A DNA stretch of 64,000 nt from Arachis hypogaea. Its lineage: Eukaryota; Streptophyta; Magnoliopsida; Fabales; Fabaceae. The notes below the pieces were generated by a model. It was not told the DNA's origin. It saw nothing but the letters and a program-made list of their open reading frames with translations, and did not search any database. A program made the translations under genes and the position numbers. Of the stretch, positions 45,714 to 56,528 are shown one piece after another; the first letter of the stretch is position 1; each line of letters starts with the position of its first letter. The DNA is taken from positions 71,133,649-71,197,648 of the forward strand of contig NC_092039.1 in NCBI RefSeq assembly GCF_003086295.3, in the 5' to 3' direction.

Positions 45714-47732
45714 TGATGTGTGGAAAACGATCCAACACAAAACTCACTGGCAAGTGTACCGGGTCGCATCAAGTAATAAAACTCACGGGAGTGAGGTCGA
45801 TCCCACAGGGATTGAAGGATTGAGCAATTTTAGTTTAGTGGTTGATTTAGTCAAGAGAATCAAGTATTGGTTGAGTGATTTTGTATCCAACAGTAAGTAA
45901 ATAGTAGGAAATGTAAAGGGAGAGGGATGAATTGCAGAAATTAAAGAGAACTGAAAGTAAAGTTGCTGAATATTAAAGAACAAGAAATTAAATGACTAAA
46001 ACTTAAAGTGTAAGAAATGTAAATTGCAATGAATTAAAGTGTAAGAAATATAAATTGCTTGAAAGGAAAAGGGGATTTGAGGACTGGGAATTCAGAATTT
46101 AAGCAAGGGAAATTAAATTGCAACAATTAACTAAGCAAGAGATGAGTTGAAATTAACCATATCTCAAATAGAAAATGGAAATTTAACTGCAGCAGTGGTT
46201 CAGCAGAAGAACCAAAAAGAAAATTAGATCTCAGGACTCTAGAGACTAGATAGCAGAGTCTAGATCTCAATTTCCTTCCTAGATCCAAGTTCACAAAGCA
46301 ATTAAAGAGAAATTAAGGATTACAGCAGTAAAGGAAATGGAATTTAACTCAATTATGCAGTAGGAAAATCAAAGAGATCTTAAATGGAGATTGAGACAGA
46401 AGTTCCTCAATTCTTCACACTCAAGACTCAAACCAAAACCAGTAAAGAAAACAAAAGGATCAGAGGAAGAAGAAGTGAATTCTCTCCTCCAATTCTCAAG
46501 CTAATTGCAGAAAAACAGAAAAATGGAAAGTGAGCTCTCAAGTTGACTAAGGATGAAAATTAAAAAGTGAAAGTCCTGTCTTCTAATTCTAACTAACATC
46601 TATTTATACACTTTCTATTTTGGATCTAAGAATTTTGAGTGGGCTTGAAGGATGGGTGAAGAATTGAATTAAATTGGATTGTTGAGTGAAATTCAGCCCA
46701 TCTTGCTCCCAGGAGGCTGCTCTGCTCTTGTGGAGAGCAGAGCAGTGAAGCTTAGCATGGGGATCCAATTAGCGCGCCAAGTGTGGGAGGGGCATCAGGA
46801 TGCTGCCCTGCCCTTGTGTAGAGCAGGGCAATGGTGTCATGGTGCGTGCCTTGCTTCCCTGCCCGTGCGTCCAAGCTGCACGTGACCAAGCTCCTGGCCG
46901 TGCCAAATTGTGCGTGCCATGCACCAAGGAATGCTGCTCTGCCCTCCTTGTGGGCAGCGCAAAGCTTTCCTTGTTCTTGGGTGATGTCCCAAGTTCGAAA
47001 CCTGGCTGAAGGCATGCTGAGCTTTTTCTTCTTGGCACATGATTCACGCCTAAGGCTTGGGTTCCTAGAGGTCTTGTGTTTGATCCTTGGGGGTAGCCTT
47101 TTAGCCAAATGTGGCTCATTTTCCTTTGTGTGTAGCACTACTTCCTTCCCTCTTGAGCTTGGATTCGAAACCCATGGGTGGCTCTTGGAGTTGATTTTTC
47201 TTGAATTTTTTCATGAGGAGCTCGAAATTGCTCTTGAGGAGGGCAGGGCAAAATTTTTCCTTCCCTTGTTTCTTGGCCTAGAATTGTGCTCCGCCCTCAA
47301 GGAGGGCAGGGCAGTGAAGCCTTGAATGCTTGGTTCGTTGTTGTGCTCCCTTGGAGGACAGTGTGCTCTTGTGGAGAGCAGTGTGGCTTCCTTCCTTCCA
47401 TGCACCACACTTCTTCTTTTGCCACACTATTTTCTTTCTTTGGCCACACTTCTTAAGCCACGCTTCCTTCTTCTCTTCTTTTCTTCACCTACAAATAATC
47501 AAAACAACCAATCAAAGTATCAGCAAATTTACAAGGTTCATAAATCATTCAAAAATCAATTAAATTTAGCTTGAATCTCATGATTTAGTATCAATTAAAT
47601 GGTGGTTGTTTGATTCAAATATAACATGCAATTCCACTCTAAATTGCTTACTTATAGTGCAAGAAAGTGCATAAAAACTAGTGAAACAAGTGAAATTAGC
47701 TTGAGAAATGGGCATATGATGACTTGTCATCA
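45714..47732 (-). repeat. E8 3' LTR (about 2019 bp)
   Basis: Minus orientation: starts TGATGACAAG (47732) and ends CACATCA (45714). The U5-type hairpin CTCAC-GGGA-GTGAG is at 45782-45795 next to the GGGATCGACC block. Inverted words of the GCTCTGC...GCAGAGC and GCCCTGCC kinds recur between 46700 and 47390. Long ORFs here on both strands (46752-47138, 46831-47325) arise from these GC-rich repeats and are not genes. Confidence 0.78.
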
Positions 47733-47768
47733 CAGCACCAAACTTAAATCTTGCTTGTCCCCAAGCAA
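47733..47768 (-). promoter_or_regulatory. E8 3' hairpin and tract
   Basis: Minus strand TTGCTTG-GGGA-CAAGCAA (47768-47751), followed by TTTAAGTTTGGTGCTG to the LTR. This is the same arrangement as E4. Confidence 0.68.
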
Positions 47769-48887
47769 GCATCAAAATTAAGAGGAAATGAAATGAAAAA
47801 GAAAAGAATACATATCCTTATTAGGCATATAGTAGAACTTGGTTCATGGAGTTTTTATGTAGACAATGATAACTCAATTATTGTTTGCTGTTACATAATA
47901 TACACTTTTCCTCAAAGGCTTACTAAACTTGCTGTTGTAAGGTTTACTTTTTACTTGCTCCCTTGCTAACTTTTCTTTTCTTATTTTGCTTAACAAGCTT
48001 ATTATTCTTTGAAGGCTTGGTGTCAAATGTTGCAGCAGCCTTTGGCTTTATTTTTACTCAACATTTCTTCACCACAGACACATGGCTCACTATTTCCTCC
48101 TAGGATCATTGATACCCAGCACCTCTTTGGATAACTAAATGTCCTGTAGCTAGGTTGCTCTTTATTGTGGACTTTCAATTGGCCATCCCAAATCAGTTGA
48201 TCTAAGTGGTCAGGTTTTGAAATACCCCTTAGAATTTACTTATCCAAGCATATCCTAGTACAAGAACACCACAGGCATGTGTCATAGGGTCCAAGCTATT
48301 GGTGCCTAGCCTTATTCTTTTTTTTTCTTTCCACATTGGCTTTTTCTTCTTCCTTTTCTTTCTGTTTTATTTTGTTCTCAAGGGATTTTTTTCTTTACTG
48401 ATAGGAACGTTTATGACAACAAGCTAGCTCACACTTCAATGAAAATGACATTATGCAGCAATTATTTCATGAGTTATGCATTTAATCAAACACATATACC
48501 ACCATTAACTTCCATTCTAACTTATGCAACATTGGATATTTACTTTCTAATTCAAACATTTCTCTTTTATTCAAGCATATGGGAAACAAAACAAAATTTA
48601 AAGCTAAGTGATGAATGACAAGCATTATGCAGATCAGCATACTTAATCAAACAACTTCACTTGCAACTAGATGAACACTTTAGCAAGACATACAAGAATT
48701 CCGGAATTAAAACATTTCACAACAGCAAGGATCAAGTGTAAATACAACCTTTTAAGTTGCAGCTTTTCATTCTTCCGCCTGTTGCCTCCCTTTTGAGTCA
48801 TAATGCAAATTGTCTTCAAATGTTGGCTAGTTTCCTGCATAATTCTCAAAAGTTGCTTGCTTCTCAAGCCCTTGAGTGAATGGTTAG
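47769..48887 (-). other. E8 3' non-coding region
   Basis: AT-rich with no credible ORF. A minus-strand ORF at 48667-48981 spans the E9 border and is an accident. Confidence 0.55.
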
Positions 48888-49332
48888 TGTTCATACCCTG
48901 ACCGGGGTCCTCCAACTCGGAAAATTCGCAAGAGGTCCGACCTTGCCTAAAGCTCACACCTAAAGGTCGGACCTCGGACAAAGAGCAAAGGAAGGCCCAT
49001 CAAAAGGAACGCAGCCCAAACCTAAAGGCCGAAAAGGCCTGGAAAAGGCGGTTCCACAAAGATAGAGATAAAACTCCCAAAGATAAGATAAGATAAGAAT
49101 ATCTTATCCAGGGAAGATCACTGCCAACTACTATAAATACACTGGAGCACCCAGGTATGGCATTCATTCTAAATCTACACATATCTGCTTGGACCCATGC
49201 TAACTTAAGCATCGGAGTGTCATTGCAGGTACAACCACCAACCATTCTGCATATCAAGCTCGGGTCACCGAACCCCCACCTCGGGCTTCTCCAGACGACC
49301 GAGCTACACGTTTCAGGTAAACCCTCGAAACA
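48888..49332 (+). repeat. E9 5' LTR (445 bp)
   Basis: TGTTCATACCC to CTCGAAACA. It is shorter than the 575-bp E10 LTR, which has an added tandem repeat. The TATA-like box is at 49132. Confidence 0.9.
49092..49140 (+). promoter_or_regulatory. E9 LTR promoter: GATAAG inverted repeat and TATA box
   Basis: GATAAGA-ATA-TCTTATC (49092-49108), preceded by further GATAAG copies, lies 23 bp upstream of TATAAATAC (49132-49140). GATAAG is the core of the plant I-box. The E10 LTRs have the same layout. Confidence 0.65.
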
Positions 49333-49333
49333 T

Positions 49334-49351
49334 TGGCGCCGTTGCCGGGGA
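49334..49351 (+). other. E9 primer-binding site (tRNA-Asp)
   Basis: TGGCGCCGTTGCCGGGGA, 1 nt after the LTR. Confidence 0.95.
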
Positions 49352-49372
49352 CCTGGAAGTCATCCCTCTACC

Positions 49373-51385
49373 GTGGCAGACGACCCTCTCAACGATGAAC
49401 ACGCTGCATCTGAGCATGAGGACGAAATTGACACCGGAGAACGACCGGACAGCCCTCTCTCACCACGTACTCCAGGAGGAAACAAACAGAATCGCCCAAA
49501 AACATCACTCCCAAACAAGGATCCACAAAATTCTGAAAGAGAGAAGAACTCGGAAATCCTAGAAGCAGTCCGGGCACAACAAGACCGACTAAAACAACTC
49601 GAAGAGGACATAAAGAAGCAGAAAGAAACTGAACAAGATCTCAGAAGGGAAACTCGAAAGCGCAGAGAATTAGAAGAAAAACTGCGGAAAATAGAGGCCA
49701 ACCTGAAAGACCGGACAGAACGCGGCACCACCACCGAAGGCAACCATGATCCCTTCACGCAAGAGATCATGAAGGAGAAGGTACCGCGAAACTTCAAACC
49801 ACCCGATATGGACCTCTACGACGGCACCACCGATCCAAGTCATCACCTCAGCAACTTCAGAAGCAGAATGTACCTAGTCGACGCCTCCGACGCGACTCGG
49901 TGCAAAGCCTTCACCACCACTCTCACCAAGTCAGCCATGAAGTGGTTCGACAACCTGCCACCAAGATCAATCACCAGCTTCGAAGACCTAACCAAAAAAT
50001 TCCTAACAAGATTCTCCATTCAAAAGGACAAAACAAAACATGCCCCCAGTCTACTCGGGATCAAACAAGGTGACCAAGAAACTCTCCGAAAATACATGGA
50101 GCGATTCAACAAAGCCTGCCTGGACATACAACACTTGCCCACTGAAGCAGCCATCATGGGACTAGCAAACGGCCTAAAAGAGGGACCGTTTAGCCAATCC
50201 CTATCCAAACGATACCCGACCTCCCTGTACGAGGTGCAGGAGCGAGCAGAAAAATATATCAACATGGAGGAAACCTCCCAGCTAAGAGACTCTTCTAGGA
50301 AGGAATCAACCTACCCACTCCGAGATCAGGATCGGGAACAGAAAAAGAAAGAAGAACCCAACTCGGACAAGCCACGGAAGTACCACAGCTACACCCCCCT
50401 CCGAGTCTCCCTGGTAGACGTCTACAGAGAAGTATGCCACACCGAAAAGATCCCACCGCCCCGACCGCTAAAGCACAAGAAAGCAGGGAGAGATCGGTCC
50501 GAATACTGTGAATATCACAAGCTCTACGGTCATTCTACTAACGACTGCTACGACCTATAAAATGTTATAGAGAAGCTAGCCAGAGAAGGAAAACTCGACA
50601 GATACATAGCAGAGAAAGGAGAAGAGACCAGGAAGAGAAGGCGGGGGGACAACGAAGATCGGGCCGAACAAACCCCACGAACCCCTGAAAGACATGTTCA
50701 CATGATAAATGGAGGTTTTGCAGGCGGAGGAACATCCAAATCCTCACGAAAAAGACACCTCAAAGAAGTCTATCACGTCCGAGAAGATAGTCCCCTGCCC
50801 GAATTACCTACTATTTCATTCACCCGAGAAGATGCTCAAGGGATAACTCCCGGACACGACGATCCAATGGTAATCACCATTATCCTAGCAAACGCCAACC
50901 ATGTTCAAAACGGCCTTCGACAAACTCGGACTTGAAGAAAAAGAACTAAAGGCCTACCCCACCGACCTATTTGGACTAGGGGATACTCCAATCCATCCCT
51001 TAGGATACATCTCGCTACACACTACCTTTGGAAGAGGCGAGCAATCTAAAACATTAAGCATCGACTACATTATAGTCGACGTCACTTCAGCATACAATGC
51101 CCTCATTGGGCGACCAACCCTAAACAGACTGGCAGCTATAGTCTCGACCCCACACCTCTGTATGAAGTTCCCTACCACAAAGGGAATCGCTACTCTAAAA
51201 GGCGACCAAAAACTAGCACGACGATGCTACAATGAAAGCCTGAGCCTAAAAGGGAAAGAGGTCAACACAATAGAACTCGGACGAGTTCAATCCCGAGAAG
51301 ACCTCCGGCCACAGCCAGAGGGAGAAACCGAAAAAGTCCAGATTGGAAACACACCTGAAAAACAACAAACATAGGAGCAAACCTC
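49373..51385 (+). pseudogene. gag: E9 gag and protease, damaged
   Basis: The likely start is GTG at 49373, where E10 has ATG (MADDHDNEHD-like). The frame seems open upstream only because it reads through PBS and LTR. Gag has a Glu/Lys-rich coiled-coil-like region (49550-49700), the YDGTTDPSHHLSNF core and a CEYHKLYGHSTNDC knuckle (50505-50550). A stop follows at 50558 (Lys to TAA). Further on, after IILANAN (50900), about 17 residues present in E2, including the protease active site LIDQGSS, are missing, and the frame shifts. It shifts back near 51372. Confidence 0.87.
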
Positions 51386-54147
51386 GAAACGGGCCTAAAA
51401 GAGGAACTCATAACCCTCTTAAGGGAGAATTCCGACCTCTTCGCCTGGAAAGCCTCCGACATGCCGGGCATAAGTCCCGACCTGATGTGCCATAAGCTAT
51501 CGGTTTACCCGGGATCCCGGCCGGTCCAACAAAGACGCCGGAAGCTCGGACCCGAGCGCATGCAAGCAATAGAAGAACAAGTACAAGCACTGCTAGATGC
51601 AGGGTTCATTAGGGAAGTGAAATACCCCCTATGGCTCGCAAACGTGGTCCTGGTAAAAAATCCCAACGGAAAATGGAGGATGTGCGTCGATTATACAGAT
51701 CTCAACAAAGCCTGCCCCAAAGACCCATATCCACTACCAAACATCGACGCATTAGTAGACGCAGCCTCAGGCTATAGATATCTCTCCTTCATGGACGCAT
51801 ACTCGGGATACAATCAAATCCCAATGTACGGACCCGACCAAGAAAAGACCTCGTTCATAACCCCAAGGGCAAACTACTGCTACGTAGTAATGCCCTTCGG
51901 GCTAAAGAACGCAGGAGCAACCTACCAGAGGCTAATGAACAAAGTGTTCTCAGAGCACATCGGACTACAGATGGAGGTGTACGTCGACGACATGCTGGTA
52001 AAAACACAAGAAGACAGAAACTTGCTGACCGACCTCGCCAGTGTTTTCGGCACCCTCAGAAAACACAACATGAGACTTAACCCGACAAAGTGCACCTTCG
52101 CCGCAGAAGCCGGAAAGTTCTTAGGCTTCATGCTGACTCAAAGAGGAATCGAAGCAAACCCGGACAAATGCCAAGCGATACTCAATATGAAGAGCCCGAC
52201 GTGTGTCAAGGAGGTACAACAACTGAATGGAAGGCTAGCCGCCCTATCAAGGTTCTTGGCGGGATCAGCAATAAGGTCACTACCTCTCTACTCACTCCTA
52301 AAGAAAGGGAAACCCTTCTCATGGACCCCGGAGTGCGAAAAGGCCTTTCAAGACTTCAAGGAATTCCTCGGACAGCCACCAATCCTAACCCGACCTCTAA
52401 AAGGAGAAGAACTCGTACTATACCTCTCGGTTGGAAATCGAGCAGTCGCTTCAGCGTTAATACGAGAAAATGACCAAGGACAACACCCCATATACTTTGT
52501 AAGCAAGGCACTACAAGGGGCCGAATTAAACTATCAAAAGATAGAAAAGTTTGCTTACGCCCTAGTGTTCACAGCCCGGAGGCTCCGTCCCTACTTTCAG
52601 GCCCACACCATCAAAGTCCGGACAAACCAACCAATGAGACACATCCTCCAAAAAACAGACCTGGCAGGACGAATACTGCAATGGGCGGTGGAGCTGTCCG
52701 AGTTCGACCTCCACTATGAAACCCGGACTGCCATAAAATCCCAGTATCTAGCCGACTTCATCGCAGAATACACTGAGACCCCTGGAACCCCACTCTCGTG
52801 GAACCTGTATGTCGACGGGTCCTCAAACAAAACAGGAAGCGGAGCCGGGGTCATACTCGAAAGCGACCAAGGAACGCGGATAGAACTATCCCTAAAATTC
52901 GAGTTCCAGGCTTCGAACAACCAAGCCGAATACGAGGCCCTACTAGCAGGTCTAAAGCTAGAAAAGAAGGAAGCTAGAAGACTCACAAAAGACGCCCAGA
53001 ATTATACACTAATTCACGACATATTATACAGAAGGGGATTCTCAAACCCCCTCCTTAGGTGTGTCCCGACCTCAGAAACAAAGAGCGTCCTCGAAGAAGT
53101 CCACGGAGGCATGTGCGGGAACCACCTCGGAGCTCGAGCATTATCCAAGAAAGTAGTCCGAGCCGGATTCTACTGGCCGACTTTGCAAAGAGACGCAACG
53201 GAATTTGTGAAAATATGCCCCCCTGCCAAAAAAACGCCAATTTTCACAAAGCACCACCCGAAGACCTTATCAGCGTCACCGCACCATGGCCCTTCGCCAA
53301 ATGGGGACTTGACCTACTCGGCCCGTTCCCTCAAGGACCGGGGCAAGTCAAATACCTCATGGTGGGGGTTGACTACTTCACAAAGTGGATCGAAGCCGAA
53401 CCCTTAGCCACCATCACGGCTCAGAAAAGCCGCAAATTCCTATACAAAAATATCGTCACAAGGTTCGGAGTCCCCTACTCCATCACCACAGACAATGGAA
53501 CACAGTTCACAGACACAAGTTTTTAAAACTTGGCGGCCGAGCTAAAAATCAAACAGCAATTCACCTCAGTCGAGCACCCACAAGCCAACGGACAAGCGGA
53601 GGCCGCAAATAAAGTCATCTTGGCCGGGTTAAAACGAAGACTCCAAGAGGCCAAAGGGGCATGGGCCGAGGAGCTCCCCCAGGTGCTATGGGCATATCGG
53701 ACAACCCCACACTCTACAACGGGAGAATCGCCATTCCGACTAGCTTACGGGATAGAGGCAATGATTCCTATCGAAATAGATGAAGGGTCACCCCGAGTCA
53801 TCTTCTACAACGAAGAAGGTAACCCACAGGCACAAAGGGAAGAACTCGACCTCCTCCCCGAGGTCCGAGAAAAAGCCCGGATCCGAGAAGAAGCCTTAAA
53901 ACGGCGAACGGCCCTCAGATACAATCAGAAAGTAATAAAACGAAGCTTCTCAATTCACGACCTAATTCTGATCCGAAATGACATCGGAACACAAAAGTCG
54001 GGAGAAGGGAAGCTAGCTGCAAATTGGAAAGGACCCTACAAGGTAACAGAAGTCTTAGGAACAGGCTATTACAAAATATCCGACCTAGAAGGCAATGAGT
54101 TGCCCAGGGCCTGGCACGCCTGTATTCTAAGACGATACTACAGCTAG
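51386..54147 (+). pseudogene. pol: E9 pol: RT, RNase H, truncated second RNase H, integrase
   Basis: A long open piece runs 51461-53407 in the true frame up to about 53215. RT: FMDAYSGYNQI and YVDDMLVKT. The first RNase H lacks the usual Asp residues (LYLSVGNRAVASAL, VRTNQPMRHIL), as in other Tat elements. The second RNase H keeps NLYVDGSSNKTGSG and NQAEYEALLAGL, but then jumps to sequence beyond the domain. The later FSDS and ADALSK parts present in E2 are missing. Integrase: zinc region near 53100-53230, frameshift near 53215, core GLDLLGPF, TTDNGTQF, a stop at 53524, then QANGQAEAANK and the end LRRYYS at 54147. Confidence 0.9.
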
Positions 54148-55082
54148 AAAAACTTGACCTGAGGTGTACTCTTTTTCCCTACAAGGGTTTTTTAATGAGA
54201 CACCCGGACAAGAAAAGCACCCGACCTAGCCAAGGGTAAACACTCTGTAAATATTCTTTCTTTTTAATACTAATCGAATTTTTCTCTTTTCCTTCTTTTT
54301 TTTCTCCCTCATGGTGAAACAAATCCTGAAAAGTACCCTGCCAAGGCGCATTAATTTATGCTCGGCAAAACGCAAAAAATCATTGCCAAGAGACCACACG
54401 AGGTCGGCAAAGATAAAGCGACGAGGTTCAGATTAATGTGAGAAGTTATAAAAGCAACCCTGAAAAGGCTCAAAAAGCCAAGTAAAAGAGGTTACAAAAA
54501 TAACTTAAAAGGCCGACCAACAACAAGGTCGGACCCAACAAAGGGAAGTACTCGACCGCCCCCCCCCCGAGGTTCGAGAAAAAGCCCGGATCCGAGAAAG
54601 AAGCCTTAAAACGGCGAAAACAAAGATTTCGAAAACGCTTACTAAAAGGTTGCTATACAAAAACAACTAAAAAGTACAAGCGAAGAAACGAAATCAAAGG
54701 GAAGTACTCGACCGCCCCCCCCGGAGGTCCGAGAAAAAGCCCGGATCCGAGAAAAAAGCCTTAAAACGGCGAAAACAAAGATTTCGAAAACGCTTACTAA
54801 AAGGTTGCTATACAAAAACAACTAAAAAGTACAAGCGAAGAAACGAAATCAAAGGGAAGGGTAAAACAAAGTTTCAAAAAGCGCTAGCTAAAAAGTTGTT
54901 ATCCAAAAACAACTAAAAAGCATAAAGCGGAACTAAAAGTCAAAACGCGAACAAACACCACATAATAAGCTAAAAAGTTACTACAAGTAGCTAATAGCAA
55001 AAAGGTGTTCAAAGCATTAAACAGGTAGTAAAAACCATCCAAAAAGAGCCCACATGCCGGGCAAAAAACCAAAGACAAAGGA
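54148..55082 (+). other. E9 3' non-coding region with pol-derived tandem repeat
   Basis: A unit of about 155 bp starts at 54543, 54700 and (partial) 54854. Its first third matches the integrase coding region at about 53840-53910 nearly base for base. The rest is A-rich. A long C run occurs in each copy (54556 and 54714). Confidence 0.75.
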
Positions 55083-56528
55083 TTACAGGGAATCAAGATC
55101 CTTTCCGGTAGAAGGCTGCGGAGGAAGAACCATAGAAATCGGGACAGCCTTGACAGCACCGTCATCTCGATTTGAAACCTCCACACCAGATTCCTCCTCG
55201 GCCAAAGGTGAAGTCGGGTTCGCAACCGGAACTTTAGGGTCAGACACCGGAACCTCATCCTCATTGGGAGCAGGAACAATCTTTCCCTCCACGACAACGT
55301 TTTCCATACTGAGTAAACTCAGATCCAGGTCAGGAGCAAGAACCCGGACTTGAGCCTTCAAATTTTCAAACATAGCATCCATACCCTTAGCCACATGACC
55401 TTCTAACTCATAAAAATCATCCTGAGCGGATTGCAACCTCTCCTTCGTCTCCACAAGCTCGGCATATGTCCGAGTATAACTCTCCTTCGCCGCCTTCGCC
55501 ATCTCCTCGGATGCATTCGCTGCCGCCACAGCCGCGGTAGCTTTGGCTTTCTCCTTCTCCAAGGACGCCTCCAGCTCAGCAACCCTAGCAGCCTTCAGTT
55601 CACTAATCCTCTCGAACTCAGACTGAGCTTTCTCAAGTCGGGAACTGGTCGCACCAATGGGGGATTTCTTGAACTCTCGGGCGATAGCAGCATGAAGACT
55701 AGCCATCCGGACACAGCTCCGCGCCATATACTGAAAATGGTGCTCAATAGACACATCATCAGTAGAAATAAAAGTCTGAGGGAGGACATGCTGTTCAACC
55801 CAACCAAGAGCATCAAAATCCTTATCATTAAAACCCGCAAATTCTTGAGAGGTCTTCTGCTTTTTAGGAGGAGGGCCCGAGGACGAAGGAGGAGAAGAGT
55901 TACCAGGTCCAGAGGTCGGAGGATCCTGATTTACAGGTCGAAACTGGGGAGTCGGAATAGTCTTCGACCGAGTAGTGACACCCACAGTAGTCTTCTTCGG
56001 AGAAGATCGGGCAGAAGCCTCCCCAGCCTCGATATTTTGAGCAGCCACGGACTTCTTTGTCCGACGAAGGTACTTCATGGAATCCGCCTGAGAAGACATC
56101 TCTGCAAAAATAAAAGAAAAGGATCACCAAAACAGAAATTCCACCAAAGCAAAAACAAGCAAAGCCAAAATACTAAAAAGATAATCTCAGAGGGTCGGGA
56201 ACTACCTAACTCGGAACGGAGAAGGCTTGGATCCCCCAACATTTTCTTCGTGTCCAAGTGAGGTGCCCGACCCCATAAACTGCTTACCACACCCACAAAA
56301 GCCTGCTCCACCTCATCTAGACTCTCAAAGGTATACTTAGTAGACACTACTTTCTCCTGCCAACAAAGAGGAAAAGAAGGCTCCCCACTCTCATCTAAAA
56401 AGAAAGGTCGGACGTCTCCAGTAGCCCGGACCTTGAAATAGAAGTTCTTAAAATCATGAAAGGACTCATCATACAGGGTGCAAAACTTCCTTCCCTGGTT
56501 AGCCCTAAAAGAAACCCAAGATACCTTC
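55083..56528 (-). CDS. E9 antisense gene, 3' exons (Transposase_28 / 'putative gypsy type transposon' type)
   Basis: Minus-strand gene. Exon from the E10 insertion site (56528) to 56206, intron 56205-56102 (104 bp, GTAG at the 5' side and TTTTTGCAG at the 3' side), last exon 56101-55083 ending TAA. Joining the exons keeps the frame: the split codon is completed and the next codon is ATG at 56099. The upstream exon has RKFCTLYDESFHDFKNFYFKV-like text, which I associate with the plant family called putative gypsy type transposon (PF04195), from memory. The last exon has a Pro/Ser-rich part, a nuclear-type basic patch (PPPKKQK) and a long Ala/Glu/Lys coiled coil. Function is unknown. Confidence 0.75.
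56102..56205 (-). other. Intron in the E9 antisense gene
   Basis: On the minus strand the 5' site is TTAG|GTAGTT and the 3' site TTTTGCAG|AGATG, with a T-rich tract before it. The exons on both sides are in frame after removal. Confidence 0.7.
56524..56528. repeat. TSD of E10, left copy
   Basis: CCTTC, identical to 63788-63792. Confidence 0.95.

Larger units (their letters stand above)
45714..48887 (-). mobile_element. E8: LTR element, minus orientation, only 3' LTR and 3' region visible
   Basis: The 3' LTR (47732 to 45714) is preceded on the minus strand by a hairpin and purine-type tract, then about 1.1 kb of non-coding sequence up to the E9 insertion at 48888. The coding part, if any, lies right of the window. 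The LTR 3' domain is clearly related to that of E6. Confidence 0.78.

Noticed and set aside
46752..47325. Overlapping ORFs of 116-164 codons on both strands
   Set aside because: They lie wholly inside the E8 LTR and come from its GC-rich inverted words. No domain or codon pattern.
49157..49372. Gag start at ATG 49157
   Set aside because: The frame there passes through LTR and PBS. E10 places the gag start at the position equal to 49373.
55431..56261. 276-codon plus-strand ORF
   Set aside because: Opposite strand of the antisense gene exon and intron. The minus-strand frame has domain text and splice sites, this one has none.
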